In this document: positions 32,565 through 44,823 of the stretch, one piece after another | How the letters are laid out: every line of letters starts with the position of its first letter | Numbering within the stretch: position 1 is the first letter of the stretch | Assembly: GCA_020543525.1 (NCBI GenBank) | Contig: JAHYIO010000039.1 | Location: 682,001 to 746,000 of the forward strand | Direction: 5' to 3' | Source: Coriolopsis trogii | Lineage: Eukaryota; Basidiomycota; Agaricomycetes; Polyporales; Polyporaceae | Length of the DNA: 64,000 nucleotides | The notes under the pieces: generated by a model | Seen by the model: only the letters and a program-made list of their open reading frames with translations | The model's database searches: none | Told to the model about the DNA's origin: nothing | Translations under genes and position numbers: made by a program

Positions 32565-35500
32565 ATGGCGCACAAAATTGCGGAACCCTACTCGGGCAAG
32601 AATCCGGTCCCGAAGATCGCCACGAAACTCACGTCTCTCGTGAATCCTGAGAAGGCGACTGAGGCGAAGGCCCAACAACTCCAGGATCAGAGCGCAAAGA
32701 AGGAGGAGAAGCAGACAGAGAAGACGGCGCGCAAGCTTGCGAAAGGCAATGTTATGCATGTCGCCGACCCGACCACCGGAGAGGAGCTCGACATCAAGAA
32801 TGCGGACGAGGATCCGGATACAAAGCCAAAGGGTGATAACGTACTACACCATGAGTTTCCGCCTCCAGGTGAGTTGCTCGTCCTCGTTCGCAGCCTACGG
32901 TCCGTGTCTTGACCGGCTATCTCGACTACCAGATTGGAGGGAGCACCGCGATAATGTTGTTTCTATGACGAACTCCAGCATTGTCTATACATGCGCGGCA
33001 TTTGTCGCTGCCTTCTTCGTGTCCACCTTCTTCCGCAATATGTTGTGGCGAGTCCTTTGCGTCGCACCCCCAGCGCTCTTCAGTTATACCCTGTTCTTCC
33101 GCATGAATAGGGCCGCCGAGGCCGACTTCGAGCGGCGCGTATGGCATGCCGAGCGCATGCGTGGCCTCGCAGCTGGATCTGACGTCGACCAAGACGGCAA
33201 AGTCACAGATGAGGAACGTACGCGCGAGAGCGCGGAGTGGGCCAACGCGGTCGTGCGAGGTCTGTGGCCCATCATGAACACAGATCTGTTTGTCTCGCTC
33301 CTGGACATGCTTGAGGATATTATGCAATCATCGCTGCCCGGTTTTATTGTGAGTCGCTTCTCATTGTGCATGCACGTCGCCCAGACAGCCCGCTTATGCG
33401 CTATTCCCAGCACTATGTGCGTGTAGCGGATATTGGACTTGGCTCCAATGCAGGGCGTATCACTTCCATTCGCTCCCTTCCGGATGCCGACTCTCAGGAC
33501 ACGGGGGACGCCACGGAAGGGAAGGACAGCTTATCAAGCTTGGGTATCGACCCGAATGCTATTGGCCCTGATGATCGCGAAGCTTTGGCTGGCGATCATG
33601 TGAACCTTGAGATTTCGTTCGCATATCAGGGCTTGCCCAGCGGCCGGACTGCACAAAGCAAGGCTGGCAACATTCAGTGAGTACTCATTACCTAGAGACG
33701 CGGTTGTTCGTAGGTTGACAATCCTTTAGTTTGCTTATCGAGTTCTTCCTCGGGATGAAGAACGTGTATAATTTCCGAGTCCGTGAGTTGGTGTAGTACT
33801 ATGGTGCTCGAAACCCGGCTGACATTACTTCCTCAGCCGTCTGGGTGGAGATTACAGGTGTCGTGGGGACAGCTCGCGCGCGTTTGCAGTTGATCCCTGA
33901 TCCGCCATTGTGAGGACTTCGATTGCATGTTGGAATATGCAGGGTACTCACTGTATGCGCTCTACAGCGTGAAGACTACCCTGGTCTCCCTAATGGGTTT
34001 GCCCAGGATCACCATCTCCGTGATACCCCTGAGCAGAATCCTGCCAAACGTTATGGATCTGCCTTTTATTTCAGGATTCATTTCCAGCGCACTCGATACA
34101 GCCGCGGCGGAGTATGTTGCGCCAAAGAGCCTGACGCTTGATCTGCAACGACTCATCAGCGGAGATGACATCAAGAAAGGTACGTACCATTGCGGCATGC
34201 AGTCGGCGTTGTGTTCACCGCGTGAGCGTAGATACGGATGCCATCGGAGTGCTGGTGGTGCATATACATCGCGCAACGGGTATCAAGGCACTGGATGCTG
34301 GTGGATCATCAGGTACGTGCTCATCCATCCCATATTTGCGTATCATTAATCATCGCGGGGTCGTGTTTAGCAGACCCATACGTCACACTCACTTTCTCTC
34401 GTCTGGAGAAGCCCCTCTATTCGACTCGTATCATCAAGGGCGACTGCAACCCCGTTTTTGAGGAAACCGCAGTCTTATCTGTAGACGTCAATACCATCAA
34501 ACTCCGGGAAAAGCTCAGCTTCCAGCTCTGGGATTCGGATCGCGTGAGCGTTGTAAGTGAACCTCGTGTCGGTGAGGAACATACCGGCTGAAAGCAGTAA
34601 TCGTAGGACGACATGATGGGTTTCGTCGAGATTGATATTGTGGACCTCATCCGTAACCGTGGTAAACCCGTACGGAAAGTCTCCCCTCTCGCAAGCCCCG
34701 ATTCGAAGGACCGCCCGGGATCGATCGAGTACACGGTGGGCTACTACGGCAAGTGTCATCCCAATGAGGCGCTCTCGACGGACGGCTCGGACCCAAGCCT
34801 CCCAGACGACCTGCGCGAGAAGCCGGAGTTCAAAGATGCGAAGGCTGTCGCGCTGAACGACCTCGAGGCCGCCGTGCTCATCACGCCGCCCGACCAAGAG
34901 TGGCCGAGTGGGCTGCTGAGCGTGCAGGTGCACGAGATCCGTGACCTCACGGTGAAGACGTTGGGCAAGGAGCGCAAGGGCGGGAAAGGCCGTGAAGGTG
35001 AAAAGGGTCAAGACGAAGGTGAGCAAACGGAAGAAGAGGGACAGGGATTGCCTTCGTCATACTGCACTATGTGCGTATATGCTGTTTTGATGTCTTTGGC
35101 GAATGGTGTGCTGATTGGCAATGGTACAGCTCACTGAACGACGAGCTGGTGTATGAGACGCGCGTGAAGCCTATCACGAGCTCGCCGATGTTCAATGCGG
35201 GTACGGAGCGGTTTGTGAGGGACTGGCGGAAGTCGCACGTCACTGTCACTGTCAGGGACTCGAGGATGCGCGAGAACGACGCGGTACTCGGCACGGTTTT
35301 CTTAAAGGCACGTCGTCATGTTTAATGCTTGTTAGATAGCCACTCAGACCCTGTCAACAGCTTTCCGAGGTGTTCGTGAACGCCTCAGAGGTCACCCGAT
35401 GCTATTCTCTCGAAAAGGGTCTGGGGAGCGGTCGGATCAGGATCTCTCTGCTATTCAGGCCTGTCGAAGCCAAGCTCCCGCCGAACCTCCTCGGCTTTGA

Positions 35501-36572
35501 TACTGGCACACTCGAGATGCGCGACGTCTCCGTGCGCCCGGATGGTGTCGACCTCTCCCAATGCGAAGTTCGTCTCAAGATTACAACCGCCGAAGCAGAA
35601 GAAAAGGTGTCGCGCAAGACGGCTGAGTGGCGCGACGATAGGATCGTCTGGTGCCCTGAGGGCACCACGAAGTTGCCTGTGCGCCAGCGATACGCGGCCG
35701 CGCTCCTCATCTCGTTCCGGGAGACGTCCGCCCTGAAGTCGTCGAGCCGCAAGGCACTCGGCGTCCTCTGGCTCCGGGACATCGTCGACCGCGCCGAGGG
35801 CCAGGTCGAGATTGCGCTCTGGCGGGCCAAGGACGGCGACTACTCACGTTTGAAGCTGAACTACGTCCCACCCGACGGCGACCTGGACTACTGGGACTCG
35901 GACCGGGAGAAGGTCGAGCGCGTGGGCAGCGTCTTCCTCGACCTCGTCTTCTGGCCTGGCATCGCGGAGAAGCACTACGAGATGCTGAACGGACAGGGCG
36001 CGCGGAAGCGTGGCTCGTGGGACGAGTACGACCGTCAGAAGACGGCCGGGTTCAGGGACGCGATCGGAGAGATGGGCGTGAAGGCGCCGCAAGGACACCA
36101 GGCGCAGGAGAGTCATGAGACTGAAGCGAGGGACGGCGAGGCGCAGGGCCCGGAGGAGGCGGACACGACGATCACAGGCGGTCCCGTCAACACGCAAGAG
36201 GGCGACGGGGAGGGCGATGTGGACAGCGGCGAGGGCCAAGCGGAACAGGGAACGAACACGACCGTGTCTGCAGATTCTGTCGAGGTCGTCGACTCTGAGG
36301 GGAGCGAAGCGGAGCCAGGCTCGTCGGATGCTGTGAGTGCGCACGAGTCTGTCGCGAGCGGGCAGAGCGGGGAGAAGCAGGGGTTCATTGGGAAGATCAA
36401 GGAGTGGCGGCAGCACGAGAAGGAGCTGCACCGGGACCATCGGGGGGTGATGCAGGCGAAGCCGATGCGGACGGCGGAGTGGATCAAGGACAATATCGAG
36501 GATAGCGTGCATCACGCAAAGGAGAGGTTCAGTATGAAGGCGCGGCATCCTGATGTTGAGACCGAGGTGTGA
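32565..36572 (+). CDS. mug190: SMP/C2-domain lipid-transfer protein, Mug190-like
   Basis: Start ATG 32565 (MAHKIAEPYSGKNPV) and about nine exons, giving roughly 1,150-1,200 residues. Order: a charged N-terminus; a hydrophobic hairpin (VYTCAAFVAAFFVSTFF and LCVAPPALFSYTLFF); an SMP domain (SAEWANAVVRGLWPIMN, then HYVRVADIGLGSNAGRI); a first C2 domain (VLVVHIHRATGIKALD, DPYVTLTF, NPVFEETAVL); a second C2 domain (LLSVQVHEIRDLTV, SSPMFNAGTERFVRDW); a C2-like beta region; and an acidic disordered tail. The layout matches the tricalbin/extended-synaptotagmin group and the fission-yeast Mug190 type, which tether the ER to other membranes and move lipid. Meiotic expression is known for the yeast gene and is not shown here. 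Confidence 0.85.
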
Positions 36573-36824
36573 GTCGTTGACGTAGACTGTTATGGTCGGA
36601 CGGACGAGCTGGTGATTTGACGTATTGGCATATGCCGGACATTGACATTCACGTATTGATACCCACTCGCATGCACTCTATCGTTGTTTGTATCACCACT
36701 ACTTTGTTTCTTTCTCATTCGCGGATGTCCTGATACGTCGGTGGCAGTCAAACACGCGCAAACAAGATGGACAGAGGGCGCTTCTGCATCCTGCCCCTAC
36801 TACCGTGACAGCGCTGATCTCACG

Positions 36825-37947
36825 ATGAGTGATTATGCATATGACTCGGACAGTATTGAACCCCCTGGATGGCTTGCAAATCATCCCGCTTTGAGGCAGA
36901 GGGATATCGACCTCATGGCTCCACTGAAAAGAGTGAGCGAACAAAGTTTTATGCCACTTCGAGCCTTTACTGATACTAATAGGCCACAGGGCTGCGTATG
37001 GTATGGGTACTGTAACTCTGGAAAACCACCCTATGCTGTTAAGATACTGGAAGACGGGCGAAACGAGGCAGCGTTTTACGAGGAGCTCCATCGCCTGATA
37101 GCTGTTCCACAAAACCACACTCTTCCTTGCGACATCATATACTCAGGTCACCCGATTCTTATCATGCCCTTTATCGACCGCGTTGCAACGCTATGCGGAT
37201 GTTCGGACTGGAACCTCATAGCATTGTTAGAGGTCTATGTGCAGCTTCTTGAGGTATGTGTGCGATGGTCTCGATGCTTGTGTGGCTCTCAGGCTCATCG
37301 CAGTCATTCATTGGAGGGGGTCGACTTCCTGCATTCAAGGCGCATTGCTCATATGGTGCGGAACGGGTGTTCAGTACTGAGTACAGGCATACTGATGACC
37401 GTCGTCCTGCTCCCAGGACTTATACATGGACAATATTGGGTGGGCTGACAAAACGCACCCCGATTACCGCCTGCAAGTGAACAGACTGTATATCTTCGAC
37501 TACGGACGCACCTCCCATTACCCTGAGAGTCCCGGCCGCCAACGCGCCGTTGACCTGGGTCGAACGGCTATTACTCCTCCCGTCAGCACGCGCAAGCTCG
37601 ATCCCTACGCGTGGGACGTGTACTGCGTCGGCATCATCTTCCGCACGCTCGTGCGTGTATGTGGCATCACCGTAAATCTTGCGAGCAACTACGCTAATTG
37701 AGTTTGCTAATTCTAGGTGACGTTCCGTCACAAAGATAGGCCCCACTGGCTGCCCGCGCGTCTAGTGACGTGGATCATGGGCGATGAGCGGGGATGTACT
37801 GGGGTCTGTCGCTGCCGTCCTTCCGCTCGGACTGCACATCGAGTATGTCAGATTGCGCTGTGGTATGTACGCGTAGCAGCGATGGGAGGGAAGATGCTTG
37901 CCTTGCTCTCCCGCTTGGGCAAGGTTAAGAATCATGATGTGGAATAA
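36825..37947 (+). CDS. Kinase-like protein, family member G
   Basis: Start ATG 36825 (MSDYAYDSDSIEPPGWL). Exon 2 has YAVKIL and AAFYEELH with the PQNHTLPCDII signature. Exon 3 is GVDFLHSRRIAHM. Exon 4 is DLYMDN with YIFDYGRTS and WDVYCVG. Exon 5 ends RGCTGVCRCRPSARTAHRV plus a hydrophobic helix. Catalytic residues are complete. Closest to the 41,821 copy. It lies 252 bp downstream of the Mug190-like gene in the same direction and has no partner gene. Confidence 0.75.
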
Positions 37948-38183
37948 TTGCAGGCAAGCGACAGCGACTTGTGTATATAACTTGCGAACGTGATACAGCT
38001 CAACCTCGACGAGACCGAGCTAGCGAAGCAGTGCCTGCTCGGACGCCCGAATCTGGTCGCAAGATACATTGTTCTTACGCGCAATCCCCTGTCTGTACGT
38101 CAATCAGTCAAACACCACTCGTAATGATCACCGTGCTCATCCATCGTGCTGCAGGATTGCTGCGTGATTGTGCATAAATCTAA

Positions 38184-38620
38184 TTATCTATCTCTTTGAA
38201 TTTGGTTCAGCTTCACAGGCATGATGTCAGCCACGAGACTAGCTCGTTGACAGCGTAACCGCCTAGTCTTAGGCGTGCAGTTCGGATGCCTGAGGAATGC
38301 CGCTGCCTCCGACTGCGCTGTGAGCGCGAGCTGCGCGACGGCCCGGGGTAGCTCATTCGGGTACGTGGCTCGTACATGAGTGCGGATATCCAGTGAGTGC
38401 CAAACATCAAGGAATAATGGAGAGAGGTCCTGCTGAGGAGGCATGAGGAACGTCGTCGCAGAGATCAACTTCGAAATCTCACACCTGCAGTGAGTATTAC
38501 CTCTTGATTGCGGTGCTGGAGGACACTAACGTACACATCTACTTGCGTACATCGTAACTACTAGGTATAACGATCCTGCATACCATATGGGACGAGTCCC
38601 AGTCCGCCATCCTCCTTCAT
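38184..38620 (-). CDS. Possible small gene, unidentified
   Basis: A minus-strand frame (LISATTFLMPPQQDLSPLF...) ending at 38184 can join, across an intron ending CTGCAG, to an upstream piece reading GVWALDGSLFVMKEDGGLG. The exon borders are guesses and no family is recognised. It may be a relic. Confidence 0.25.
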
Positions 38621-38765
38621 GACGAACAGTGATCCGTCAAGTGCCCATACGCCCGTCGAGCTAGAACAACCCAACTGTAGAGACCGACCTTCGCATAAAT
38701 ACTACCGAGGCATGTGTGCGTGAGTGTTTGACAGTTATCTGAGGAAGTGCCAACGTACAAATCAT

Positions 38766-39242
38766 TTAGACTCGAGGCCGAGGAGTAGGTGGCGGGGGAA
38801 CCTTGATCTGGCCAGTCATGGCGTCCATGTCAACGCTCGTCATGGTCGGACAGCTAGCAAAGATGCGAAGGCCATTAGTCCACGCCGCTTTGGTCTTCCG
38901 CAAGCCGGCTACGGTAGGTCCGTAAATGTATATTTTACGCTCTACAACTCCACCTTTGCCAACAGGCGAGGTTTGCAGGATGTGGATTCCGATGCGGTCC
39001 GGCGGCAGGGATAACGTGCAGTTCTGCTTCTCCAGGAAGTATACTGCATGTGGTTTCACAAACCATATTGGTTCCTTCGGCTCCCGAATGTTCATGAAGA
39101 GAACGTCGGGCAGATTGAGGGTGGGGTCGAGAGTGGCCAGAACGAGCAGCTCGTTGAGGAGGATCGCTATCGCCGAACCTTTAACCATGCCGTCCCGCAC
39201 GCGAGAAAGACGAGGTAGCGCACCTTCTGCGTTGTCACTCAT
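38766..39242 (-). CDS. Partner protein S3
   Basis: A single-exon 158-residue frame from ATG 39242 (MSDNAEGALPRL). It shares the family blocks: LLNELLVLATLDPTLNLPD, LFMN, PPDRIGIHIL, ERKIYIYG and a TGQIKVPP end where S1/S2 have TGTIWVPP. More diverged than S1 and S2 and without their first intron. Divergent from kinase-like H at 39,665, the third such pairing in the window. Confidence 0.7.
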   Translation of the reverse strand: MSDNAEGALPRLSRVRDGMVKGSAIAILLNELLVLATLDPTLNLPDVLFMNIREPKEPIWFVKPHAVYFLEKQNCTLSLPPDRIGIHILQTSPVGKGGVVERKIYIYGPTVAGLRKTKAAWTNGLRIFASCPTMTSVDMDAMTGQIKVPPPPTPRPRV

Positions 39243-39664
39243 GATTGTGTATCCTTTGCTTGCAGATTATGGATAATGTGTCCCGAGTGGGCTTCTTCCG
39301 TAGAACGTGAGTGATACTGCCTGTTTATCACTCCGACTGAGGTCGACTGACTTGTCAATTCAGGTGCAATCGTCTGTGAGGCTGGTTACTGGTGCAGGTG
39401 TTGCTCCGAATCGGAAGAGAAGAGTGCGTGGGTTCAGAGAATCATGTCCACGGAAGAGGGCTTATATGTACGTGGGACAATAGCACTTCAATTACGTCCA
39501 TGATCGACGAACAATTATGGTGATAACCATGACACGCAGAGCATGGGGCTGAGTGGCAGCCCCAGCGCTTACAGCTTGCTCTCTACCACCATCCGCCATC
39601 TTCCCTCCGGCGTACTACTTAGCTCACCAACCTCGGTGTACGACTTCAACATATTTTCTCTGGC
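39243..39664. promoter_or_regulatory. Divergent promoter, partner S3 and kinase-like H
   Basis: A 422-bp gap between divergent starts; no gene inside. Confidence 0.45.
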
Positions 39665-40797
39665 ATGGAAGAGGCGTACGACGGCCCTGAACCCCCTGCA
39701 TGGGTCTCAAACCACCCTGCTCTGAAGGCTAGGGATATCGTGCTTGGTTACGATCTGAAGAGGGTAAGTAAACGACGCCACCAAGTAGATAATCACTATT
39801 CTATGCACCCTTCACTCACTCCGATACAGGGATGTGTTTGGCGTACTCTACCCAACGTGACTGACCGGCCGCCCTATGCTGTCAAAATCCTCGACGAAAA
39901 GGGCACGGAGGCGGCTTTCTACGAAGAACTCCTCGGTTACGCAGACGTCCCGCAGAATCATACACTCCCGTGTGAGATCGTGCGGTCTGGAGGCTCAATT
40001 CTGATAATGCCGGCACTCACTCGCTACCTGCCGTTGGCCTTTTTCTGGGATCTCACCAAGCTGTTGGAGTTCTTCGTACAAATGCTTGAGGCATGACGCC
40101 ACTCGCTGATCTGATATCGACGGTGTTCACTGATGTAACATCTCCATGCTTTACAGGGCATTGAGTTCCTGCACTCGTTACACATTGCGCATATGGTGAG
40201 TCGTCGTCAATCGAGGTCAGCGGCGCTCTAGCGATAACAGTCTTTTCAGGACATATATTCATGGAATGTCTTGTGGGCAGAAGATGGAGCTGTGAAGTTC
40301 TTTCCTCATCTCGAAGCTCTCAAACCAGGCAGGGTGTACATCATTGACTACGAGAGGTCAGCTCACTACCCCGCGGGTCCTGGCCAGCAAACTGCTGTCG
40401 ATTTGCCCGAGACAGCGACAGATCCTCCCCTTGGTATGCGCAAGTTTGATCCGTACTCATGGGACATGTACTGTGTCGGGAGCATGTTTTCCAGCACTCT
40501 CCGGGTGAGTAATGAGCCCGCCCGCACCCGCTGCCTTCGGACTGATACTCTGCTTACGGCGATGCTAAGATGACGTACTATCAACGGTCGCCACATTGGC
40601 TGGCTGATCGATTGGTAAAGTGGATCGTTGGGGAGGAACGCGGATGCATAGGTATCTGTCGCTGCCGTCCGTTAGCACGGACTGCGCGGCGAGTATGTCA
40701 GATCGCTCTGTGGTATGCCCGTGTGGCAGCGGTCAAAGGGAGGGTGATCAAGTGGCTCACTCTGATGAGAGGAGGCGAATCATCCAAACAATCGTAG
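39665..40797 (+). CDS. Kinase-like protein, family member H
   Basis: Start ATG 39665 (MEEAYDGPEPPAWV); about 293 residues in five exons. Beta-3 lysine near residue 52 (YAVKIL), alpha-C glutamate near 65 (AAFYEEL), catalytic loop HMDIYSWN with Asp near 134, DFG equivalent IIDYERS with Asp near 166, and WDMYCVG near 207. The tail is RGCIGICRCRPLARTARRV, with ICQ-type hydrophobic helix after it. The phase-0 intron between HM and D is conserved in every readable copy. All catalytic residues are present; substrate and pathway are unknown. Confidence 0.78.
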
Positions 40798-41820
40798 AAA
40801 CAGTGCAGTCATATATGTACGTTTTATCTGACGATATGCACACAAGTCACCGTTGGCGGCGCGAGCCTTGTGATTCACAGAGCCCAAAGTTCGCCCTCTC
40901 GCCCTCGCTGCGATCTTCATCGTAGACGTTGTGTTGTCGTCGCACCTGCTACTATTGCGTTCCCCGCAGTCGTCGCGCTCGCGCTCCTGTTCCCAGCCGT
41001 GCTCATGGCCCTCGCCGTCTAAGCTGCGTCATCGTCCCCTGTCCTCACCTACCTTTGCCGATCTCACCCTCTTCGTCCATGTCACCAGCCATGGCGCCTG
41101 GCAAGTGGATTTTGCTGTCTCCGCTCGTCGTTCATGTACGTAGCAATCCGAAGAGGTCTCTATTAGCCTCGAGATGCCTCCCATGGCTCATGTGGGTGCG
41201 CGTGGCTAGCTGTGATTCGAGTAGAGAAGAAAGCAGGCGCAGGCATATGTACTAGTGGCCGCGCCGGGTAAGCACCGAAAGCTGGTGCTGTCCCCCCGAT
41301 GATTTAAACTGGCGGGCGAGAACGGGACACACGAGGAAGATCGAGTGAACGCTATACGGCGTCAGTTACTAAGGGGGAGGAGGTGGCCTTGCACACAAGG
41401 TGATTTGGAACGTCGCCGGGTTGTGCGCTGTAGTGGCTTCAAGAGCGGCACTCCGGCCCGGAGGAAGTCGGCATCTCCACGCCTTGTTTTCCCGCACCAT
41501 TCTTGCTCTTAGACATGAGTTCCATCGCGGTCCTGGAAACTCACGCTTGCGACTCTCCACCAACTTCGAACCATCTTCGCGCTATTACTCAGGTCCGAGA
41601 CACCTTCAGACTCAGAGCTCCAGTGAAACGCTTGTGCTTCTTGCCCGGCATCCACCACTGGGATCGACATCCAAAGCCAGATCCCACGTTGCACTCTCGC
41701 CATCTCCCCCTTTCTGACCAGCCCGGGGCCACGCGTTACGACTCGGAGCAGCGTCTCATCTGCCACACCACCACATTGTGACGCTTCTAACCTCAGTCAA
41801 CTCGCACTCCAGTGATCACG
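40798..41820. other. Intergenic, no supported gene
   Basis: About 1 kb between two kinase-like genes. Short frames on both strands lack recognisable sequence. Composition is C-rich near 40,970-41,090. Confidence 0.5.
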
Positions 41821-42938
41821 ATGAGTGATGATTATATCAGTCTTGAACCGCCTGAATGGCTTGATAATCATCCCGTATTGAAAGCGAGGGGTATCATCCT
41901 CATTTGCGCCCTGAAGAGAGTAAGTGAACAAGTTGTATGGGACTCTCTACCATCAAATATAGGACCATAGGGTTGCGTATGGCAGGGAGAATGTGATTCC
42001 GGAAGACCTCCATGTGCTGTCAAGATACTTGAAGGCGAGGGGAATGAGGCAGCTTTGTACGAAGAGCTTCATCGCCACAGTGACATTCCACAAAACCACA
42101 CTCTTCCATGCGATATCATATGCGCAGGTCATCCCATTCTCATTATGCCCCTTCTCAAAGACGTTACAGCTCTATGCCTATTCCCTGACTGGAATCTATC
42201 CGGCATGTTAGATGTCTATCTGCAGCTACTTGAGGTCCGCCTGAGATGATCTCGACGCTGTCGTGGCTCTCATCTCACGATCGTTCATTGTAGGGGGTCG
42301 AGTTTCTGCATTCACGGCATATTGCTCATATGGTGCGGCATGGGTGTGTATAATCTTCATAAAGGGATACTAACCACCGTCTCCGTTGCTCTCAGGACTT
42401 GTACATGGATAACATCGGGTGGGCAAAAAAGCCACACCCCGATTTCCCTGGGCTTCAAGCAGACAGATTGTACATATTCGACTATGGACGCACCTCCCAT
42501 AACCCTGCGGGTCCCGGTAGTCAACGCGCCGTTGACCTGGGTCCGACAGCCATTCCTCCCCCGGTCAGCACGCGCAAGCTCGATCCCTACGCGTGGGACA
42601 TGTACTGCGTTGGCATCATCTTGCGCACCATCATGCGTGTACGTGCCGCGGGCCCTTCTCACTAATTGTACGCTAATTGAGATGGCTATCCGCAGACTAC
42701 ATACTACCGCAAAGACAAGCCACACTGGGTGCCAGCCCGTCTAGTTGAGTGGATTATTGGCAACGAGCGCGGCTGTACTGGAGTCTGTCGCTGCCGTCCG
42801 ACTGCGCGCACTGCACGTCGAGTGGTGCAAGTTGTGTTGTTCTTCGTCAAGATAGCTGTGTTTGGGGGTAAGCTAGGAGATTGGATATTCGGGCGGGACA
42901 AAGGCAACAACGCCGCCACTGGCAGCCGCCGATTGTAG
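41821..42938 (+). CDS. Kinase-like protein, family member I
   Basis: Start ATG 41821 (MSDDYISLEPPEWL). Exon 2 has CAVKIL and AALYEELH. Exon 3 is GVEFLHSRHIAHM. Exon 4 is DLYMDN, YIFDYGRTS and WDMYCVG. Exon 5 is RGCTGVCRCRPTARTARRV and a hydrophobic helix, ending in a Gly/Asn/Arg tail. Nearly a duplicate of the 36,825 gene in exon 4. Catalytic residues are complete. Confidence 0.75.
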
Positions 42939-43386
42939 TGCTGGCTGTTGCACTGGCAGCTAGGCCGCCCGAGTCTCACCACTGCTGTTGACTACGCGTT
43001 ACTCAATGGATGTACTTGAGGATACCAGGGAATTATCTTATGCTCCGCGATAGCTATGGTGCAGCAATGAGCTGAGAGAAGTTCTGCTAAACTGCGGTCA
43101 TCGAGTCCGAGGTTTTCAGCGGCAAATCGGCACCCCGGCCCGGAGACAGTCATCCAGAGCTCGTCGGGTCCGTCCACAACAGCAGCGACTTCTCATCATC
43201 TCTGCGCTGGGTCTCAACATTTTCAGAGGTCGTCATAGTCAGAGCTTCGGAGAATCACTTCCACGTCTCTTGCATGATTAAATAGGATCAGCACTGATAG
43301 CAAGACCCAGATTCCCTACACTCTAACACATCAACTAGAGCTCAGAGTCATACAGACGTGCTCAACCATCGACTACTGACTCGTCC
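42939..43386. other. Intergenic with an unclear minus-strand frame
   Basis: A 61-codon minus-strand frame (42992-43177, including ELWMTVSGPGCRFAAENLG) lies where a partner gene would be expected upstream of kinase-like J, but it shows none of the S1-S3 sequence blocks. Confidence 0.35.
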
Positions 43387-44495
43387 ATGCACGAACAGGA
43401 GATAGTACTGCTTGATGGTGCGATGCCACCAGAGTGGGTCATGAAACACCCTGCTCTGACATCGAGGAACATCGTCCTCTGCGAAGACCTCAAGTTAGTA
43501 AGTTGAAGCGTTGCACTTCTGACGTTCTCGAGCTTATTGTCCCGTTTTTTCCAGGGATGCGTATGGAGGACCTCGCAAACGTTGAACGACGAACCTCCGT
43601 ATGCTGTCAAGATCCTTGATGATCAAGGCACGGAAGCAGCCTTCTACGACGAACTCCTTCGCCACAGAGGTGTTCGACGGAACCACACTCTTCCTATCGT
43701 ATACAAAGACAGTACTATTCTGGTTATGCCTCTTCTCAGCGATCCAGTGTATTTCTGCCGGCACTGGGATCTTGCTACGGTCCTCGACTTCTTTCTTCAA
43801 GTACTAGAGGTGCGTGCATTCTCCACCCACCGCCCGATCGCTCCCAATCTCATAGGGGCCCCAGGGTATCGAGTTCCTCCACTCCTTGCGCATCGCGCAC
43901 ATGGTGAGTCTCACACTCTTCACCCGAGCGAGTTCGTCCATGACGCCTATACCAGGACATGTACGCAAGGAACATCCTATGGGCCGAAGAGGATACCGTC
44001 AACTGGTTCCCTGAACTCGAAGGCCTCCAGACCGGGAGGGTGTACCTCATCGATTACGAGCGGTCCGCTCACTATCCCGAGAAACCCGGCCGTCAGCCCG
44101 CTGTACCCCTCCCCGTGACGGCCACCAAACCCCCGCTCGAAATGACGAGCTTCGACCCCTACGCGTGGGACATGTACTGCGTTGGTACCATGCTGGATAT
44201 CACTCTGCGTGTGAGTATGCCTCGCTCTCCAGTGCGGTAGGTTGGCATGGGTTGACCTCGGATTTCATAGACTGTCTACCACCGACGCACACGGCATTGG
44301 GTGGCAGATAGACTGGTGAGGTGGATGATCGGCCGGGAGCGCGGGTGTACCGGGGTCTGTCATTGCCGTCCCACAGCGCGCACTGCGCGGCGAGTTGTCC
44401 TGTTGGTGCTGTTATCCATCAGAGTAGCAGCGTTTGTGCCAAGGCGAGTTGGCCGCCGGTTGTTATGGTGGAGCACACAAAACAAGTCCAGATGA
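43387..44495 (+). CDS. Kinase-like protein, family member J
   Basis: Start ATG 43387 (MHEQEIVLLDGAMPPEW), like member D. Exon 2 has YAVKIL, AAFYDEL and RRNHTLPIVYKDS. Exon 3 is GIEFLHSLRIAHM. Exon 4 is DMYARN, VYLIDYERS and WDMYCVG. The tail is RGCTGVCHCRPTARTARRV with a hydrophobic helix. Catalytic residues are complete. It belongs with D and E by sequence but lies on the other strand and has no S-family neighbour. Confidence 0.75.
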
Positions 44496-44823
44496 CAGTA
44501 GGATGCTTATCCCCACTGATGTTGTTATTGCTGAGCGTTATTCCTGGTTTCGTTGTGCTTTTTGCCCTGGTTGTTACTTTGCGACGAGCCTGACCAGTGT
44601 GCCTTGAAACCCGTTTCCGGAGAAGCCCTCACCCATGGGAGGTACCAGCAATTGGAGTCACGGAGACTCATGCAAAAGAATTGTAAAGAGTCACTAGTCC
44701 AGCCGACATATGAATCCTTGTCTCGAGCGGCGCTTGTCCCTCCACCCGGCCGGCCCGGCCCGTTCAGCAACAGTCGTCAGTCAACCGAAATATCCAACGC
44801 ATTCATTGAGAGTATGAGCGCCA

